Origin: Campylobacterota bacterium
GTDB lineage: Bacteria; Campylobacterota; Campylobacteria; Campylobacterales; SZUA-545
Reading direction: 5' to 3'
NCBI GenBank assembly: GCA_003561815.1
Contig: PWVP01000137.1
Coordinates: forward strand, 1 to 28,254
Length of the DNA: 28,254 bases
In this document: piece by piece, positions 1 through 7,727 of the stretch
Position numbering within the stretch: the first letter of the stretch is position 1
Layout: each line of letters begins with the position of its first letter
Program-made: the position numbers and the translations under genes
The notes under the pieces: model-generated
Database searches by the model: none
The model's input: the letters and a program-made list of their open reading frames with translations, nothing else
What the model was told of the DNA's origin: nothing

Positions 1-1350
1 CGTCTCAAACCCCAGGGCGACACGCTGCAGATCCACGGCCCCTTTACACAGGCGGATCAAAAGACCATCGTCATCAGCGCCCCGATCCACTCGCCCCAAG
101 GGGCGATCGTCGGCTGGGATCAGGTGCTCTTCACGCTCGAGCCGCTTCAGGCGATTATCGAGGATTACACCGAGCTCTTTGACTCCGGTGAGGCGATTAT
201 CGCCACCGCCTCTGGTGATCGGCTGCTGCCGATTTTTGGCTTTCGCCACCCAGGCGCCGCCACACCGCTGCCAGCGATGACGCCCCGACAGCCAGACAGC
301 TTCCTGCACGATGGGTGGGCCTACGCCCATTCGCCCCTGGAGAGCGCGGGGTGGAACTTGATGGTGCGCGTGCCCAAAGCGGAGCTTGATGGACTGACGC
401 GCACCAGTGTGACCCAGGTGGTGACCGGGGCGCTTTTGATGATTCTACTGGCCATCCCGGCGGCTATCTGGCTGATCAATCCGCTGCTTAAGCGGCTGGA
501 GCGGGAGTTTCGCATCCGCCATGAGGCCGAGGAGGCGCTCAAAGAGCTCAACAGCAATCTCGAACGGGCCATCGAAGAGGAGATCGCCCACCGGCGTCAG
601 CACGAACATCTGCTCATCCACCAGGCGCGACTGGCCCAGATGGGGGAGATGATCGGTGCCATCGCCCACCAGTGGCGCCAGCCGCTGAACGCCCTGGCCC
701 TCACCGTCCAGGATGTCAAAGATGCCAAAAAGCACGATGAGCTCGATGACGCCTATATCGAGGAGAACACCGCCAAGGCGATGCGGCTGATTAACCACAT
801 GTCCAAAACCATCGACGACTTTCGGGGCTTTTTCCGTCTCGATCGCCACCGCCGCTCCTTTGATGTGGCACTTTTAATGCGCGAAGCGGTGGAGTTTTTT
901 AGAGGACAGTTTGAGCAGCGCCGTCTGCAGATGCAGCTTGACCTGCCTAAAGAGAGCCTGGAGGCGCTGGGCTACCCCACGGAGCTTAAGCAGGTGCTCT
1001 TAAATCTGATCGCCAACGCCCGTGATGCCATCTGCGATCACACCCCGCCACTAAAAGAGCAGCGGCGCACCATCACCCTGCAGCTTCAGCTCCACGGTGA
1101 TCGCTTTAGCATCACGGTCACCGATCGCGCCGGTGGTATCGATGCGGAGGTGATGGATCGGATCTTTGATCCCTACTTCACCACAAAAGAGGAGGGCAAA
1201 GGGGTCGGGCTGGGGCTCTACATGTCCAAGCTCATTATTGAGGAGCATATGCACGGCACACTCTACGCCGAAAACCACGAAGAGGGGGCGCGCTTCGTGA
1301 TCACCCTGCCGCGAAACGCCCCTGACCAAGAGGACTCAACCCAAACTTGA
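1..1350 (+). CDS. Sensor histidine kinase, 3' part (5' end outside window)
   Basis: The frame is open from base 1, so this is the last 449 residues of a larger protein. An extracytoplasmic sensor remnant (about residues 1-135, possibly Cache-like) is followed by one membrane helix at about 141-163 (VVTGALLMILLAIPAAIWL). A charged coiled-coil linker comes next, then the dimerisation/phosphoacceptor H-box AHQWRQPLN with the phosphorylated His near residue 223. The HATPase domain follows, with N-box LLNLIANARDAI (about 335-343), G1 box DRAGGID (about 375) and G2 box GKGVGLGLYMSKLI (about 399-412). The HQWRQPLN box is typical of sensor kinases common in Campylobacterota. It would autophosphorylate on sensing an external ligand and pass phosphate to a response regulator; no regulator gene is visible here. 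Its TGA stop lies inside the -35 box of the heat-shock promoter. The function class is certain; the ligand is unknown. Confidence 0.93.
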   Translation, partial: RLKPQGDTLQIHGPFTQADQKTIVISAPIHSPQGAIVGWDQVLFTLEPLQAIIEDYTELFDSGEAIIATASGDRLLPIFGFRHPGAATPLPAMTPRQPDSFLHDGWAYAHSPLESAGWNLMVRVPKAELDGLTRTSVTQVVTGALLMILLAIPAAIWLINPLLKRLEREFRIRHEAEEALKELNSNLERAIEEEIAHRRQHEHLLIHQARLAQMGEMIGAIAHQWRQPLNALALTVQDVKDAKKHDELDDAYIEENTAKAMRLINHMSKTIDDFRGFFRLDRHRRSFDVALLMREAVEFFRGQFEQRRLQMQLDLPKESLEALGYPTELKQVLLNLIANARDAICDHTPPLKEQRRTITLQLQLHGDRFSITVTDRAGGIDAEVMDRIFDPYFTTKEEGKGVGLGLYMSKLIIEEHMHGTLYAENHEEGARFVITLPRNAPDQEDSTQT

Positions 1351-1375
1351 CAATGATAGACTAAAGCTGTATACT
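1347..1375 (+). promoter_or_regulatory. Sigma70-type promoter of hrcA-grpE-dnaK
   Basis: TTGACA at 1347-1352 and TATACT at 1370-1375 are separated by exactly 17 bases, close to consensus. The -35 box overlaps the stop codon of the upstream kinase gene. The predicted start point, about 7 bases after the -10 box, falls inside the operator at 1380-1406. Confidence 0.85.
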
Positions 1376-1379
1376 TCAA

Positions 1380-1406
1380 TTAGCAACTCTTAGGTTGGAG
1401 TGCTAA
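1380..1406 (+). promoter_or_regulatory. CIRCE-type HrcA operator, left arm imperfect
   Basis: The right arm GAGTGCTAA (1398-1406) matches CIRCE exactly. The left arm starts TTAGCA (1380-1385) and then reads ACT instead of CTC, as though one A were inserted and the spacer shortened by one; total length is still 27 bases. It lies over the transcription start of the operon that encodes HrcA, giving the usual autoregulatory loop. Confidence 0.85.
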
Positions 1407-1429
1407 AACACGGTCAAAGAGAGGTTGGG

Positions 1430-2239
1430 GTGCGGCTAAAAGAGGCGGAGAAGACCATTCTCAAGACGGTGGTGATCCACTATCTGCAAAACCCCGAGCC
1501 GATCGGGTCGGTGCAGCTAAAAGATGCGGCCACCCTGCCCCACTCTTCGGCGACCATTCGAAACCATTTTCGCAAACTGGTCCAAGAGGGGCTCTTAGAG
1601 CAGCTGCACGCAAGCAGCGGGCGGATTCCCACCGCACGGGCGCTGGAGCACCACTGGCAAGAGCAGCTTCAGCCCCAAGAGCCGATCCCCATCGGCGATC
1701 TGGAGGCGATCGGCGCGCTGGCGCTGGAGTTTGAGCTGTTTGTGCTGCTGCAGCCGGCGTGGCAGAACCGTCTGCGTTCTGTCCACGCAATCGGCGCGCA
1801 GCTGCTGGCCGCCTCGTTTGAGGAGGGGGTGGCTACCCTGCCCGCCTCGACGATCGTCGGTAAGCTTTTGGAGGAGTTTATCGGCTACGATCTAGCCGAT
1901 CTGCTCCTTATCGCGCAGAACAACCGGATCGACGCGCTCAGTGGCGCACTGACCCGGCTGCGGGCGAGCCAGACGCTTCGCTATAACGAGCAGGCGCTGA
2001 TCGCCGTGGCCGCCCGGTGGCCGCAGTGGAGTGCGCGGTTTTTTGAACCTTTTTTTGACGGCAGTATCGCCGCTGGTCAGAAGCCGGGGCTCTTCTTCGA
2101 GCCGCTGGCACCCGAGGGGCATATGGTGATTTTGCAGGAGGCGCGTCTAAAAAACCGCCCCATCCGGCTGGTCACCCTCGGCCCCACGACCCGCGACTAT
2201 AGCCGCTTTATGAACCATCTATCCAAGGAGGGCCGATGA
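1430..2239 (+). CDS. hrcA: Heat-inducible transcription repressor HrcA
   Basis: HrcA binds CIRCE and represses heat-shock genes; release follows heat or chaperonin titration. The GTG at 1430 is chosen because AAAGAGAGG (1416-1424) precedes it by 5 bases. A GTG at 1400 in the same frame lies inside the CIRCE element and has no ribosome binding site. The 269-residue product opens with a winged-helix DNA-binding domain (about 1-75: VRLKEAEKTILKTVV, then SSATIRNHFRKL) ending in the HrcA signature SSGRIPTA. The rest is the more variable GAF-like and dimerisation part. The length suits Campylobacterota HrcA, which is shorter than the Bacillus form. The gene overlaps grpE by four bases (ATGA), indicating coupled translation. 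Confidence 0.95.
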   Translation: MRLKEAEKTILKTVVIHYLQNPEPIGSVQLKDAATLPHSSATIRNHFRKLVQEGLLEQLHASSGRIPTARALEHHWQEQLQPQEPIPIGDLEAIGALALEFELFVLLQPAWQNRLRSVHAIGAQLLAASFEEGVATLPASTIVGKLLEEFIGYDLADLLLIAQNNRIDALSGALTRLRASQTLRYNEQALIAVAARWPQWSARFFEPFFDGSIAAGQKPGLFFEPLAPEGHMVILQEARLKNRPIRLVTLGPTTRDYSRFMNHLSKEGR

Positions 2240-2757
2240 GCCAGGAAAAAGAGCACGAAGAGCACGAAAAAGAGCCGGATACAGCTGAGGCGCCCCAAGA
2301 GAGCGCAGCCCCCGATGGGGGTGATGACTGGGAGACCAAATGCAAAGAGGCGGAAGATCGCTATCTGCGCGCCTACGCGGAGTTTGAGAACATCAAGCGC
2401 CGATTGGAGAAAGAGAAGTATCAGGCGATCGACTACGCCTCAGAGCAGTTTGCCAAGGATCTGCTCCCGGTGGCTGACGCGCTGGATCTGGCGCTTCAGA
2501 TCGATGATCCCGAGCAGTTTGAGAAGCTCAAAGAGGGGCTGACCCTCACGCGGGATAATCTGATCAAAGCCTTCGAGAAGCACGGCGTGGACGCCGTGGC
2601 ACACGAGGGGGGGTTTGACCCCAACTGCCACGAGGCGATCATGCAGGTCGAGAGCGAGACGCATGAAGAGAACGATATCGTTCAGATTCTCCAGCCGGGC
2701 TATCGCTATAAAGAGCGGATTTTGCGCCCCTCTTTAGTATCTGTTTGTAAAAAATAA
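2236..2757 (+). CDS. grpE: Nucleotide exchange factor GrpE
   Basis: Cytoplasmic DnaK co-chaperone that releases ADP from DnaK. The 173-residue product has an acidic, disordered N-terminus (about 1-33), a long charged helix that forms the dimeric coiled coil (about 34-95), and the C-terminal beta domain that contacts DnaK, with CHEAIMQVES and the closing GYRYKERILRPSLVSV block. All of these are GrpE hallmarks. Start ATG 2236 lies in the hrcA stop overlap, with GGAGGGCCG just upstream. dnaK follows after 18 bases. The order hrcA-grpE-dnaK without dnaJ is the usual one in this phylum. Confidence 0.97.
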   Translation: MSQEKEHEEHEKEPDTAEAPQESAAPDGGDDWETKCKEAEDRYLRAYAEFENIKRRLEKEKYQAIDYASEQFAKDLLPVADALDLALQIDDPEQFEKLKEGLTLTRDNLIKAFEKHGVDAVAHEGGFDPNCHEAIMQVESETHEENDIVQILQPGYRYKERILRPSLVSVCKK

Positions 2758-2775
2758 CCATCAAAGGAGTCACAA

Positions 2776-4665
2776 ATGAGCAAAGTATTAGGAATCGATC
2801 TAGGAACCACCAACTCTTGTATGGCGGTTTATGAAGCGGGTGAGGCGAAGATCCTCACCAACAAAGAGGGGCGCAACACCACCCCCTCTGTCGTCGCCTT
2901 TACCGATAAGGGTGAGGTGCTCGTCGGTGAGCCGGCCAAACGCCAGGCGATCACCAACCCCAAAAAGACCGTCTACTCCATCAAGCGGATCATGGGGCTG
3001 ATGAGCAAAGAGGAGAACGCCCAGTCGGCCAAAGCCAAAGTGAGCTACGACATCGTCGATAAAGGGGGCGCGTGTGCGGTCAATATCGAGGATAAGACCT
3101 ACACCCCCCAGGAGATCTCAGCGAAGATCCTGATGAAGATGAAAAAGGATGCCGAAGAGTTTCTGGGTCAGGCGGTCACCGATGCGGTGATTACCGTGCC
3201 GGCCTACTTCAACGACGCCCAGCGCAAAGCGACCAAAGAGGCGGGCACCATTGCAGGCCTGAATGTGCTGCGAATTATCAACGAGCCCACCGCCGCCTCA
3301 CTCGCCTACGGCCTGGATAAGCAGCAGGCGGAGAAGATTCTGGTCTATGATTTCGGTGGCGGCACCTTCGATGTGACGGTACTGGATGTGGGCGATGGGG
3401 TCTTTGAGGTGCTCTCCACCGACGGTAACGCCTTTTTGGGTGGCGATGACTTCGATAACCGGATCATCGACTTTCTGGCCGAGGAGTTCAAAAAGGACAA
3501 CACCATCGATCTTAAAGCCGATCGCATGGCGCTTCAGCGACTCAAAGAGGCGGCCGAAAACGCCAAAAAGGAGCTCTCCAGCTCCACGGAGACGGAGATC
3601 AATCTCCCCTTTATCACCGCCGATGCGAGCGGGCCAAAGCACCTGGTGACCAAGCTCACCCGGGCGAAGTTTGAGGCGATGGTCGATGATCTCATCGCTG
3701 AGACCCTGGGTCACATCAAAACCGCCCTCAAAGATGCGGGGCTGGATAAGGGTGCGATCAACGAGATCGTGATGGTGGGCGGCTCCACCCGGATCCCGAA
3801 GGTTCAAGAGGTGGTTAAAGAGTTCTTCGGCAAAGACCTGCACAAAGGGGTCAACCCCGATGAGGTGGTCGCCGCCGGTGCGGCGATCCAGGGCGGTGTG
3901 CTGCGCGGTGATGTAAAAGATGTGCTGCTGCTGGATGTGACCCCGCTTTCACTCGGTATCGAGACCCTTGGTGGTGTGATGACCAAACTGATCGAAAAAG
4001 GGACCACCATCCCGGTTAAGAAGTCACAGGTCTTCTCCACCGCCGAGGATAACCAGCCGGCGGTGAGCGTGCATGTGCTTCAGGGTGAGCGGGAGTTCTC
4101 TAAAGATAACAAATCGCTGGGGATGTTTGAGCTGAGCGATATCCCCGCCGCACCGCGCGGTGTGCCGCAGATTGAGGTGACCTTCGATATCGATGCCAAC
4201 GGCATCCTCAATGTCGGCGCCAAGGATAAAGGCACCGGCAAAGAGAACACCATCACCATCACCGGCTCCTCAGGCCTGAGCGATGAGGAGATTGAGCGGA
4301 TGGTCAAAGAGGCGGACGCCCACCGCGAAGAGGATCAAAAACGCAAAGAGCTGATCGAGTCGAAAAACCAGGCCGATGCGCTGATCTATCAGACCGAGAA
4401 GACCCTCAAAGAGAACGAGGAGGCGGTTGACGCCGAGGAGAAGGGCAAGATCGAAACCGCAATTGCCGATCTCAAAGAGCTGCTGGCCAAAGAGGATGCC
4501 ACCAAGGAGCAGATCGACGAGAAGGTGAAGGCGCTCACCGAGGTGAGCCACAAGCTGGCCGAGGCGATGTATAAAAAGCAGCAGGAGAACCAACAGGGCG
4601 GCGCGCAGGGTGGCGGCGCCAAAAAGGGTAATCAAGATGATGTGATCGACGCTGAAGTAGAATAA
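2776..4665 (+). CDS. dnaK: Molecular chaperone DnaK (Hsp70)
   Basis: ATP-dependent Hsp70 chaperone of the cytoplasm that folds and refolds proteins with GrpE and DnaJ. The 629-residue product starts with the phosphate-binding loop GIDLGTTNS. It then has NEPTAASLAYG, VYDFGGGTFDVTVLD and the VMVGGSTRIP segment of the ATPase domain, the linker DVLLLDVTPLSLGIETLGG, and the substrate-binding domain with PRGVPQIEVTFDIDANG. It ends in a helical lid and a Gln/Gly-rich tail with the terminal DVIDAEVE. Length and motifs are complete. AAAGGAG precedes ATG 2776. It is the last gene of the heat-shock operon, and the terminator at 4689-4720 follows. Confidence 0.99.
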   Translation: MSKVLGIDLGTTNSCMAVYEAGEAKILTNKEGRNTTPSVVAFTDKGEVLVGEPAKRQAITNPKKTVYSIKRIMGLMSKEENAQSAKAKVSYDIVDKGGACAVNIEDKTYTPQEISAKILMKMKKDAEEFLGQAVTDAVITVPAYFNDAQRKATKEAGTIAGLNVLRIINEPTAASLAYGLDKQQAEKILVYDFGGGTFDVTVLDVGDGVFEVLSTDGNAFLGGDDFDNRIIDFLAEEFKKDNTIDLKADRMALQRLKEAAENAKKELSSSTETEINLPFITADASGPKHLVTKLTRAKFEAMVDDLIAETLGHIKTALKDAGLDKGAINEIVMVGGSTRIPKVQEVVKEFFGKDLHKGVNPDEVVAAGAAIQGGVLRGDVKDVLLLDVTPLSLGIETLGGVMTKLIEKGTTIPVKKSQVFSTAEDNQPAVSVHVLQGEREFSKDNKSLGMFELSDIPAAPRGVPQIEVTFDIDANGILNVGAKDKGTGKENTITITGSSGLSDEEIERMVKEADAHREEDQKRKELIESKNQADALIYQTEKTLKENEEAVDAEEKGKIETAIADLKELLAKEDATKEQIDEKVKALTEVSHKLAEAMYKKQQENQQGGAQGGGAKKGNQDDVIDAEVE

Positions 4666-4688
4666 AGCGTCACCCCTCTACCCACCCA

Positions 4689-4720
4689 CCCCCGCCTGCC
4701 TTTGAGCAGGTGGGGGTTTT
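4689..4720 (+). terminator. Rho-independent terminator after dnaK
   Basis: An 11-bp stem, CCCCCGCCTGC (4689-4699) with GCAGGTGGGGG (4706-4716), has one G-U pair and a 6-base loop and is followed by TTTT. It closes the heat-shock operon. Confidence 0.9.
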
Positions 4721-4782
4721 AATGGTTTTACAAGCCACCACACCCTACGCTTAATCCCATCTTATCATTCAGGACAGCGACC

Positions 4783-5055
4783 ATGAACATTAAAGCCCAC
4801 CACCGGCGCGAGGAGCGCTATGAAGGGATGCAGCTGGTTTACGGCACCGACGAGGCGGCCAAAGAGGCGATTCTGGCGGCCATCGAAGCGGTCAAAGAGG
4901 AGATGAAGATCGGCCCGAAGGTCTATGAAAACTGCGATAGTCGCCAGCCGGAGAAGTGTGCCATCTATATGGAGTTTGAGGATGAGTACGATCGCGAAGG
5001 GGGCGAGTTCTTCGAGCGGGTCATGCGGCGGCTAAATATCCCCTGCTGCGGCTAA
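4783..5055 (+). CDS. Small four-cysteine protein, function unknown
   Basis: Unrecognised 90-residue, probably cytoplasmic protein; no signal peptide or membrane segment. The start ATG at 4783 has AGGACAG about 6 bases upstream. It is predicted mostly helical and charged, with Cys51 and Cys59 (CDSRQPEKC) in the middle and a CysCys pair at 88-89 just before the end. Four cysteines in 90 residues could bind a metal or form disulfides, but no known ligand motif is seen. It follows the dnaK terminator by 62 bases and so needs its own promoter; TATCAT at 4763-4768 is a possible -10 but no good -35 is visible. Codon use matches its neighbours and the reading frame is intact, so it is probably a real gene. 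Confidence 0.75.
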   Translation: MNIKAHHRREERYEGMQLVYGTDEAAKEAILAAIEAVKEEMKIGPKVYENCDSRQPEKCAIYMEFEDEYDREGGEFFERVMRRLNIPCCG

Positions 5056-5087
5056 ATTTGTCATTTTGAGCAGAAAGTGACACAAAG

Positions 5088-5119
5088 GGGTTTGCAAAAC
5101 CCTAAAAATATACTACAAT
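5088..5119 (+). promoter_or_regulatory. Promoter with palindrome over the -35 box
   Basis: TTTGCA (5091-5096) and TACAAT (5114-5119) are 17 bases apart. A 15-base palindrome, GGGTTT-GCA-AAACCC (5088-5102), covers the -35 box and could bind a repressor. It probably drives the small gene starting at 5164. Confidence 0.6.
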
Positions 5120-5163
5120 ACGGTCTTTGAAAATCCTTAATTCCAGAGAAAGGGGTTGTGCCC

Positions 5164-5505
5164 ATGCTCAGCAAAGCGAGCCTGGATCGCGAACTCACCC
5201 AATATCTCGAGAAAAAGTACAATAAAGTCTTTTTAACCTCCGATGAGGTTGAGAGCGAGACACTGGTGAGTGCCTCCTGCGTTCCCTCCACTTCCGATAA
5301 AGCTCAAACCTGGCTCCTTCGTGATGTCGTCGAGTTTATCAACAAGCCTTTCTACAGTAAAGAGCTCAGCCGCATGGACAAGCGGGATAAAAAAGAGTAT
5401 GTGATCAAAAGCACCACCGAGGCGCTCAACAAGGTCTGGAAAAATATCGAGCGGGCCGAGTACCGCCGCGCGGAGCACAACGAGTATGTCCGCATCTACG
5501 CCTAG
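5164..5505 (+). CDS. Small charged protein, function unknown
   Basis: Unrecognised 113-residue protein. ATG 5164 is preferred over the in-frame GTG at 5158 because GAAAGGGG ends 8 bases before the ATG but only 2 before the GTG. The product is rich in Lys, Glu and Arg, has no signal peptide or membrane helix, and looks mainly helical, with a dense charged stretch (KELSRMDKRDKKEYVIK) in the second half. One cysteine is present. It has its own promoter (5091-5119) and terminator (5520-5544), so it is probably a single-gene transcript. The gene converges on the midA-like gene. A DNA- or RNA-binding role is possible from the basic character but nothing in the sequence proves it. Confidence 0.78.
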   Translation: MLSKASLDRELTQYLEKKYNKVFLTSDEVESETLVSASCVPSTSDKAQTWLLRDVVEFINKPFYSKELSRMDKRDKKEYVIKSTTEALNKVWKNIERAEYRRAEHNEYVRIYA

Positions 5506-5519
5506 CCTCCCCTAACGCT

Positions 5520-5544
5520 CCCCGCCATCTGGCGGGGCGGTTTT
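5520..5544 (+). terminator. Rho-independent terminator between convergent genes
   Basis: A 7-bp GC-only stem, CCCCGCC (5520-5526) with GGCGGGG (5531-5537), and an ATCT loop are followed by CGG and TTTT. It ends the plus-strand gene and lies within 6 bases of the stop of the minus-strand methyltransferase gene. The minus-strand side lacks a U tract. Confidence 0.8.
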
Positions 5545-6535
5545 AATCCACCCCCTTTAAGAATCGTGCCCTCTTAAACCGCTCACCCAGCATCGCCGGA
5601 TCGAGCAGCGCCCGCACCCGCCCCACCTCTTGACGGTAGGCCTCATACCCCGCTTTTTGCTGCAAAGTCTCCAGTAGGCTACCTAGCCCCATCTCTAAAA
5701 GCGCCACATTCTGCGCCTGAATCCCATCGGCACGGAATCCTGCCGCCTGGAAAGCCGCACAGAGGTGGCCAAAGTGCACATCGGCCGTCAGATCCGATCG
5801 AGCAAAAAAGGGCTCCAGACTCTCGGGCTCAAAGAGCGGCCACACCTTCTGCTCGCGGTAGATGCGAATCGAGAAGTCGTTGCGCGCCTGGGGCTGACCG
5901 TAATCAAAGGTGATCAGCTCACACCGATCAAAAGCCGCTGCGATCGCCTCGGCAAAGCGCTCAAACCCCACCGCCAGCTCTCCACGCTCGATCCCTAAGG
6001 TGCGTGCGCGCCTTAGCACCGCTTCCGGGGCCTCTTCCCATGTGATGCTGTGATCCTCCACCACCGCCCACTGATCACCCCGGATGAGATCCACACTAAA
6101 GGCATCAAAGAGCTCATTGGCCACCACAAAGCCCTCAGAACACTGCAGCTGATCGAGCGAATCCACCTGATGCAGCTTCGCCACACTGCCAAAGGAGGCC
6201 TCAAAGTAGTCGCGTTGCAGCGCACGAAGCGCGGCGATCGGCTCGACAATCACCAGCTTGAGCGTCTTGAGCAGCTCGGGATCGAGGGTGTAGATAAACT
6301 GCACCATATCCGCCAGCAGATGGCCCCGGTGTGCGCCAATCTCACACAGGGTGCAGTGACGGCTCAACGCTCCGCTTTTAATCCGCTCTAGAAGATGCCT
6401 GGCCAGCGTGCCCCCAAAAAAGGGGCTCACCGCCACCGAGGTGACAAAATCCCCCCGCTGCCCAATCTGTGGTGCCTGGGTGTAGTACCCCTGCTCGCCA
6501 TAGAGCCACGCTTGCATATAGTCGCTAAAGCGCAC
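5543..6535 (-). CDS. MidA/NDUFAF7-like SAM-dependent methyltransferase
   Basis: A 330-residue class I SAM-dependent methyltransferase of the COG1565 family. Its eukaryotic relative NDUFAF7/MidA methylates an arginine of a complex I subunit; the bacterial substrate is not established. Family hallmarks are the N-terminal YMQAWLYGEQGYYTQ and GQRGDFVTS segments (about 6-32), the SAM-binding EIGAHRGHL (about 65-73), and ANELFDAFSVDLI (about 139-151). The start is GTG 6535, with AAGGAG 5 bases upstream. It overlaps the end of the TolC-type gene by 11 bases, making it the last gene of the six-gene minus-strand operon. No missing motif or frameshift was noticed. The family call is firm; a role with the pump is not implied. 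Confidence 0.88.
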   Translation of the reverse strand: MRFSDYMQAWLYGEQGYYTQAPQIGQRGDFVTSVAVSPFFGGTLARHLLERIKSGALSRHCTLCEIGAHRGHLLADMVQFIYTLDPELLKTLKLVIVEPIAALRALQRDYFEASFGSVAKLHQVDSLDQLQCSEGFVVANELFDAFSVDLIRGDQWAVVEDHSITWEEAPEAVLRRARTLGIERGELAVGFERFAEAIAAAFDRCELITFDYGQPQARNDFSIRIYREQKVWPLFEPESLEPFFARSDLTADVHFGHLCAAFQAAGFRADGIQAQNVALLEMGLGSLLETLQQKAGYEAYRQEVGRVRALLDPAMLGERFKRARFLKGVD

Positions 6536-7727
6536 CGCTACTCCTTAGGTGCAGCATCACAAGCGCCTCTTGATAAGAGAGGGTGTAGAGCCTCAAATCG
6601 ATCTCTCTGGCCGCTTTGGCGTTGGCCATCACCACCCGATCGTCTTCTGTCTGCGAGCCCGCCTCGATCCGTTTGACAGTCTGGGCTAAAAGCGCGCCGT
6701 AGAGTTCGATATCCTCCTGAGCCAGCGCGATCTGCCGATCGAGGTGGGCTAGACGGGTGCGCGTCTGCACATAGTGGCGCACCTGCTCCTGATGGGCCAG
6801 ATGTTGACGCTTCTGGGCGATCTTCGCCTCCAGGCGCACCCCTTGGGACTCATAGCGCCCTTTAAGATCCAGCGGAACCGTCAGGGTCAGCCCCCAGCCA
6901 TAGGCGCTCTGCTGCGCGCCCCCCTGTGCTGGGGGGGTGTCATCCTCCAGATAGTGCTGATAGCTCGCCCCCACCGAAAGACGGGGGCGGTACTGAGAGG
7001 CGATCATGGTGGTGTAGTGCCCCGCCGCATGCCGCTGACTCCGGGCCGCCTGCAGTGCGAGCGCACCACCTAAAAACGCCTCCTTATCGGGCAGCTTTAG
7101 TGCCGGTGGCGCGATCGACTCAATGGCGCGATCGCTGAGCTCCAAAAAGGCGCTTTTGGTCCGATCAAGCGACTCTTTAAGCTCCAAAATACCCGCCGAG
7201 AGGGCGTTGCGATCCAGAAGTGCGCGGTGCAAAAGGCTGCTATCAATCACCCCCTGATCGAAGCGCTCCTGTTTGCGCTGCACCTCGATGCGGGCGTTGG
7301 CCGCCAGCAGCTGCTGCTTCTCTATCTGCGCTTCTAGGCGCCAGATCCCAAAGAGCAGCCCGTACGCCTCAGCCAGCCGCCCTTGAAGCTCGCTTTGTAC
7401 CCCGATTAGACTCGCCTCTTTAAGCGCATCTGCGTAGCGCTGCGCAGCGAGAATCCCGCCGCTGCGGAAGATATCCTGATCGATACGCGCCCCAATAGTT
7501 GTGTAGGTGCGATCGCTCTGGATCTGATCAAAGCGGCTCTGGCTCTGCTGATAAGCCCCCTGCACCAGCAGAGGGGAGATCCAGCTGCGCTTGAGATAGT
7601 CCGACTCGGCGATCGCCTGCTGGTGTTTGAGCCCCAGCTCCTGACGCTGCGCCTCAGAGAGGATATTCTCCAGTGGTGCGGCGCTTAGCAGTGCGGCGAG
7701 ACTACAGAGACAGACAAGCGCTCTCAA
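6525..7727 (-). CDS. TolC-type outer-membrane efflux protein
   Basis: Outer-membrane channel subunit for the RND pump encoded upstream. TTG 7727 is chosen because GAAGGG lies 10 bases before it and the product then opens with a compact signal peptide (RALVCLCSLAALLSA). A TTG at 7748 would add seven residues but has no clear ribosome binding site. About 400 residues, with long helical, Ala/Gln/Leu-rich coiled-coil segments in two halves, as expected for a periplasmic alpha-barrel. A beta-type segment (YRPRLSVGASYQHYL) and the closing WGLTLTVPLDLKGRYE resemble the beta strands of TolC repeats. The gene overlaps the end of the aminotransferase gene by about 26 bases, so translation is coupled. 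The start codon is the least certain part. Confidence 0.85.
   Translation of the reverse strand: MRALVCLCSLAALLSAAPLENILSEAQRQELGLKHQQAIAESDYLKRSWISPLLVQGAYQQSQSRFDQIQSDRTYTTIGARIDQDIFRSGGILAAQRYADALKEASLIGVQSELQGRLAEAYGLLFGIWRLEAQIEKQQLLAANARIEVQRKQERFDQGVIDSSLLHRALLDRNALSAGILELKESLDRTKSAFLELSDRAIESIAPPALKLPDKEAFLGGALALQAARSQRHAAGHYTTMIASQYRPRLSVGASYQHYLEDDTPPAQGGAQQSAYGWGLTLTVPLDLKGRYESQGVRLEAKIAQKRQHLAHQEQVRHYVQTRTRLAHLDRQIALAQEDIELYGALLAQTVKRIEAGSQTEDDRVVMANAKAAREIDLRLYTLSYQEALVMLHLRSSGAL

Noticed and set aside
1400..1429. GTG at 1400 as hrcA start.
   Set aside because: It lies inside the CIRCE operator, near the predicted transcription start, with no ribosome binding site; GTG 1430 has a good one.
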